10,157 nucleotides of DNA from Treponema sp. Lineage in GTDB: Bacteria; Spirochaetota; Spirochaetia; Treponematales; Breznakiellaceae. Below the pieces are notes generated by a model that searched no databases, was not told the DNA's origin, and saw only the letters and a list, made by a program, of their open reading frames with translations. Of this stretch, positions 6,997-10,157 are shown piece after piece (position 1 is the stretch's first letter; every line of letters starts with the position of its first letter). The DNA lies in assembly GCA_009780285.1 (NCBI GenBank), contig WRAL01000024.1:1-10157 (forward strand). Direction: 5' to 3'. The position numbers and the translations under genes were made by a program.

Positions 6997-9578
6997 GGCC
7001 GCGCGAGGTTCCTTGCCCCTAAGCCGTATTTCCCCGCCGCGCGCGCTTGCCTTGAATTCCGTCCCTTCTTTCCATGCGCGCGAAAGAAGCATGCGCGAAA
7101 GCGGATCCTCAAGCTCCTTTTGCAGGGTTCTGCGAAGCGGCCTTCCTCCAAACTTTGGATCCCAGCCTTTTTCTATAAGCAGGGCGCGCGCCGCCGGAAG
7201 CACGCGCAGGCCGAAGCCCATCTCGCCCAGTCGCCCGGAAAGCTGATCGAGCTCTATCTGAAGGATATCCTCAATTTGCTTCATGTCCAGGGGGTGAAAG
7301 ACGACGACGTCGTCCACGCGATTAAGGAATTCCGGGTTGAAAAGCCGCTTTAGCTCGGACATCGCCTGCGACTTTATCTCGGACATTGCCATAAGGCCCT
7401 GCTCGCCGGCAAAGCCCAGGCGCGAGTCGCGCGATATCTCGCGCACTCCGGCGTTGCTCGTCATCACGATAACCGTGTTGCGGAAGCTGACGGTATGTCC
7501 AAGGTTATCGCGCAATTCGCCTTCTTCCAAAACCTGCAAAAGAATATTGAAAACATCGCGGTGCGCTTTTTCGATTTCGTCGAAAAGGACGACTCTGTAT
7601 GGATTGCGCCTGATTTTTTCGGTAAGAACGCCGCCCTCGTCGTAGCCGACATAGCCGGGGGGGGCGCCGACAAGCCGCGAGACATTGTACTTTTCCATAA
7701 AGTCCGACATGTCTATGCGCACAAGCCCTTCCTCGCTGCCAAAAAGGTATTCGGCCAGCCGCTTCGCAAGCAGCGTTTTTCCAACGCCGGTGGGACCAAG
7801 AAAAATAAAGGAACCCATAGGCCGGCTGGGGGAGGAAACGCCGGATCTCGACCTTCGTATCGCCGAGGAAACGCAGCGCACCGCGTCTTCCTGGCCGATA
7901 ACGTTTTTGTGGAGCTCCGCCTCCATGCGCAGCATGCGCTGCGACTCGCGCTCCTCAAGATGGGTAAGCGGGATGCCGGTGGCCTGCGAAACCACCCGGC
8001 GAACGTCGGCCTCCTCCACGGGGACTCTTTCCCTGGTGTAGGCGCGTTCCCAGGCGGCGCGAGCGCCTTCCATTCTGGAACGCAGCGCGCGCACCTTGTC
8101 TCGGATCACCGCCGCGCGCTCGTAATCCTGCTCGCCGACCAGCGCGTTCTTTTCCTCCACAAGTTCTACGATTTCTTTTTCCATGCCGGCAATTTCGGGC
8201 GGCCCGGAATTGCCGTCCAGCCTGCGCAAGGCGCCGGCCTCGTCCATAACGTCGATTGCCTTGTCCGGCATAAAGCGGCCGGAAATAAAACGCGCGGACA
8301 GCTTCGCCGCAAGGCGCAGCACTCCGTCCGTGTACGAAACGTTATGATGATCCTCGTATTTTTTTTGTATGCCGCGCATAATCTCGACGGTTTCTTCCTG
8401 GCTTGGCTCCTCGACCAATACGGTTTGGAAACGGCGTTCGAGCGCCCCGTCCTTCTCGAAATGCTTGCGGTATTCGGCGAGGGTGGTGGCGCCCACGCAC
8501 TGTATGTCGCCGCGCGCAAGCCCGGGCTTGAGCATGCTCGCCGCGTCTATCGTGCCCTCGGCGCCGCCCGCCCCGATTATCGAATGAATCTCATCGATAA
8601 AAAGAATTACGTTTCCCGACTGGACGATTTCCCTGGTGATCTTTTTTAGCCTTTCCTCAAACTCGCCCCGGTATTTCGTGCCGGCGACTATGGCTCCGAT
8701 GTCCAGCGAGAGCAGGCGCTTGCCGAAAAGCGCTTCCGGCGCGCCGTTTGAGACAAGGAACTGCGCAAGGCCCTCGACTATGGCCGTTTTCCCCACGCCG
8801 GGCTCGCCCACCAGCACCGGGCTGCTTTTGGTCCGTCTAACGAGTATGCGCACGATACGCTCCATCTCGCGCTGCCTTCCGACCACCGGATCGAGCTTGC
8901 CGGCCCTTGCCATCGCCGTCATGTCGCGGGAAAAACTGTCAAGCGTGGGAGTAAGCACCGGATACGAGGCCAGCCTGACGCGCGGCTTTTCGGAAAGGCC
9001 GCCGCCGGCCGCCTCGCGCGGAAGGCCCGGCTCGCGGGGAAGGGCCGCCTCGCATCGAAGCGCCTGTTTCGCGGAGGAGCTTCGATGAAAATACGAAGGG
9101 ACATTCGGCGTCTGGCCTTCCGCGCCGGAGAGCGTCGGGCCCCTAAAGACCGTCTGCGCGACAAGGCGCATCATGCCAACATCGACGGCTTTCGAGCTAA
9201 GGAAGGACTGCGCGCTGGAATCCTGCTCGCTCATGGCGGCGATAAGAAGGTGCTCCGTGCCAAGGAAGGCGCTGCGCATCGCGCCGGCCTCGCCGGCGGC
9301 AGGTCCAGCATGTTTTTGGTCCGTACTGCCGGCGGAACGTCGTCGGACGAACGCTTGCCGGGGATGCGCGGCACGGAATCTTCCAGCGCCCGCTTAAATT
9401 CCTTTATATCGACGCAGAGAAAGGCCAGCGCCTTGCAAGCCGCGCAGCCTTCCTCCCGCAAAATCGCCATGACGACATGTTCCGGCAGAATTTGGTCCGA
9501 ATTGAAGGCTCGCGCCTCTTCCTGCGCTTCCCTTGAAAGAATGCGCTGGACGCGCGTGGTCAGATCGCCTCTGAACAT
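6937..9578 (-). CDS. clpC: ClpC-type AAA+ protein unfoldase, reading frame broken near 9300
   Basis: ClpC unfolds proteins and feeds them to the ClpP protease. The ATG at 9578 has an AAGAGG site 9 nt upstream. The first Clp-N repeat (MFRGDLTTRVQRIL, then SDQILPEHV) reads in one frame to about 9300; everything after (GAMRSAFLGTEHLLIAAM onward, down to TGA at 6937) is in the -1 frame. One inserted base rejoins them into 880 residues with normal ClpC order. Numbered on the corrected protein: Walker A1 GEPGVGKT 258-265, Walker B1 ILFIDE 325-330, middle domain with a UVR-like motif 466-520 (YERAAVIRDKVRALR), Walker A2 GPTGVGKT 595-602, pore loop GYVGY near 642-646, Walker B2 VVLFDE 663-668, and LGF at 721-723, the expected ClpP-docking loop. 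The linker before the first ATPase domain is long and carries a repeated LPRE motif. The last 25 or so residues look like a non-conserved tail. Without correction, only residues 101-880 form an open frame from the ATG at 9279. Confidence 0.9.
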
Positions 9579-9587
9579 TGTAACATG

Positions 9588-9593
9588 CCTCTT
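9588..9593 (-). promoter_or_regulatory. Ribosome binding site for clpC
   Basis: AAGAGG on the minus strand ends 9 nt before the ATG at 9578. This supports that ATG as the start, which also begins with the family-typical MF followed by a Clp-N repeat. Confidence 0.5.
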
Positions 9594-9644
9594 GAATCAA
9601 AATTTACGGCGGATCGAGCTCCTTTAAAGCCTATGCCTACCTTA

Positions 9645-9673
9645 AATTTAGTGCATAACGCGGATGATTGCAA
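9645..9673 (-). promoter_or_regulatory. Possible sigma-70-type promoter for clpC
   Basis: On the minus strand TTGCAA (9668-9673) and TAAATT (9645-9650) are separated by 17 nt, each matching 4 of 6 consensus bases. They lie about 65-95 nt upstream of the clpC start, in the only real gap of the window. No CIRCE inverted repeat or CtsR-like heptad repeat was seen nearby, so heat-shock control is not supported by sequence. The match is modest and could be chance. Confidence 0.3.
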
Positions 9674-9684
9674 CCTGGCCGGGG

Positions 9685-10157
9685 CTAGCGCCGGCTCCGC
9701 CTTTTCATTTCGGCAAAGCCGCGCTGGTGCTGCATGGAGACTTTTTGGTACTTAAAAATATCGCCTTTCATTTTAACGGCCTTGGCGACGCGGCGAGCGG
9801 CCTTGGGCTGACCAATGCCAAGCCTTTTTCTCAGCCTTGCCTCGACGATGGAGCAGACAAATTCCGGGATTATGGCGAGCAGGGCGAAGGTCACGAAAAC
9901 GCCGGCGAGAAGCCCGCTCAGCCAGCCGTCCCAAGGGTTGCCGAAGGCGATCCCGGCCAAAACGGAGAGGGCGAAGCCGCTGAAAATAGTCCAATAGGCC
10001 GCGCGCGACCTTACCTCGACCATCATGTCGTCGATGCGCGCTTCCTGGCTGTTCATGTCAAGGTAAAGCTCGCAGGATTTTCTCGCGTCGGCCACGCCCT
10101 CGCGTATAACCTGAAGAAGCCAGGATCCCTTGCGGCCCCGGTTGTACGCGAATTGGC
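9685..10157 (-). CDS. Small two-TM membrane protein of unknown function, probably 5'-truncated
   Basis: The frame ends at TAG (9685-9687) and is open to the window edge, giving 156 visible residues. A GTG at 10095 would give 136 residues and has a weak GAGG just before it, but the upstream residues (such as NRGRKGSWLLQVIREG) look protein-like, so the real start may lie outside. Two hydrophobic helices are visible at about 33-52 and 57-83 of the GTG-numbered protein, joined by a short FGNPWDGW turn. They are followed by a strongly basic tail rich in Lys and Arg (ARLRKRLGIG, then KRRSRR at the end). The N-terminal part is amphipathic and helical. I do not recognise the family. It lies upstream of clpC on the same strand with a 106-nt gap, so co-transcription is possible but not shown. 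Confidence 0.6.
   Translation of the reverse strand, partial: QFAYNRGRKGSWLLQVIREGVADARKSCELYLDMNSQEARIDDMMVEVRSRAAYWTIFSGFALSVLAGIAFGNPWDGWLSGLLAGVFVTFALLAIIPEFVCSIVEARLRKRLGIGQPKAARRVAKAVKMKGDIFKYQKVSMQHQRGFAEMKRRSRR

Noticed and set aside
7495..8649. 384-residue open frame on the + strand opposite clpC
   Set aside because: It lies wholly antisense to conserved ClpC ATPase domains, has no recognisable motif, and long antisense frames are expected in GC-biased genes.
9309..9321. CAAAAAC on the minus strand as a programmed -1 frameshift site in clpC
   Set aside because: The first base breaks the X XXY YYZ slippery pattern, and shifting here would replace the family-like MLDL residues, which read correctly until CTG further downstream. 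A one-base loss at about 9300 fits better.
9579..9684. CIRCE or CtsR heat-shock operator upstream of clpC
   Set aside because: No TTAGCACTC/GAGTGCTAA pair and no CtsR-like direct heptad repeat could be found; GAGCTC near 9616-9621 is just a short palindrome.
9678..9695. Inverted repeat GCCGGGGCTAGCGCCGGC at the end of the two-TM gene, as a terminator
   Set aside because: It has a central mismatch, contains the gene's own stop codon and is not followed by a T-run on the minus strand, so it is not a convincing intrinsic terminator.

Overview
The window looks like chromosomal DNA from a spirochaete, probably Treponema-like. This is inferred from the style of the two receptors' signalling tips, from the ClpC N-terminal domain and from the mix of chemosensory and class III cyclase genes; I could not confirm it by a search. 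It is densely coding. The longest stretch without a gene is about 106 bases (9579-9684). I saw no RNA genes, insertion sequences, CRISPR arrays or origin.

Bases 1-6996 (+ strand) form one tight gene run. In order it holds: the 3' part of a membrane chemoreceptor with a Cache-like sensor, one visible TM helix, HAMP and signalling domain; a second receptor-like protein with about six TM helices and no recognisable HAMP; a CheA hybrid kinase (HPt, dimerisation, ATPase and CheW-like domains plus a receiver); and a response regulator made of receiver, GAF-like domain, class III adenylate cyclase and TPR. Gaps are 11 and 21 nt, and the last two genes overlap by 8 nt. The simplest reading is a dedicated chemosensory pathway whose output is cAMP rather than the flagellar motor: receptors control CheA, CheA phosphorylates its own receiver and that of the cyclase, and phosphorylation sets cyclase activity. 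No separate cheW, cheR, cheB or cheY lies in the window, and the gene run extends upstream of base 1.

Bases 6937-9578 (- strand) encode a ClpC-type AAA+ unfoldase, visibly more GC-rich than the cyclase gene. Its N-terminal domain is split between two reading frames. Joining them needs one base inserted near 9300, so this is either a real frameshift mutation or a sequence error. The 3' ends of clpC and the cyclase gene overlap by 60 nt on opposite strands.

Bases 9685-10157 (- strand) hold a small two-TM protein of unknown function whose frame is open to the window edge. A possible promoter and ribosome binding site for clpC lie between it and clpC.
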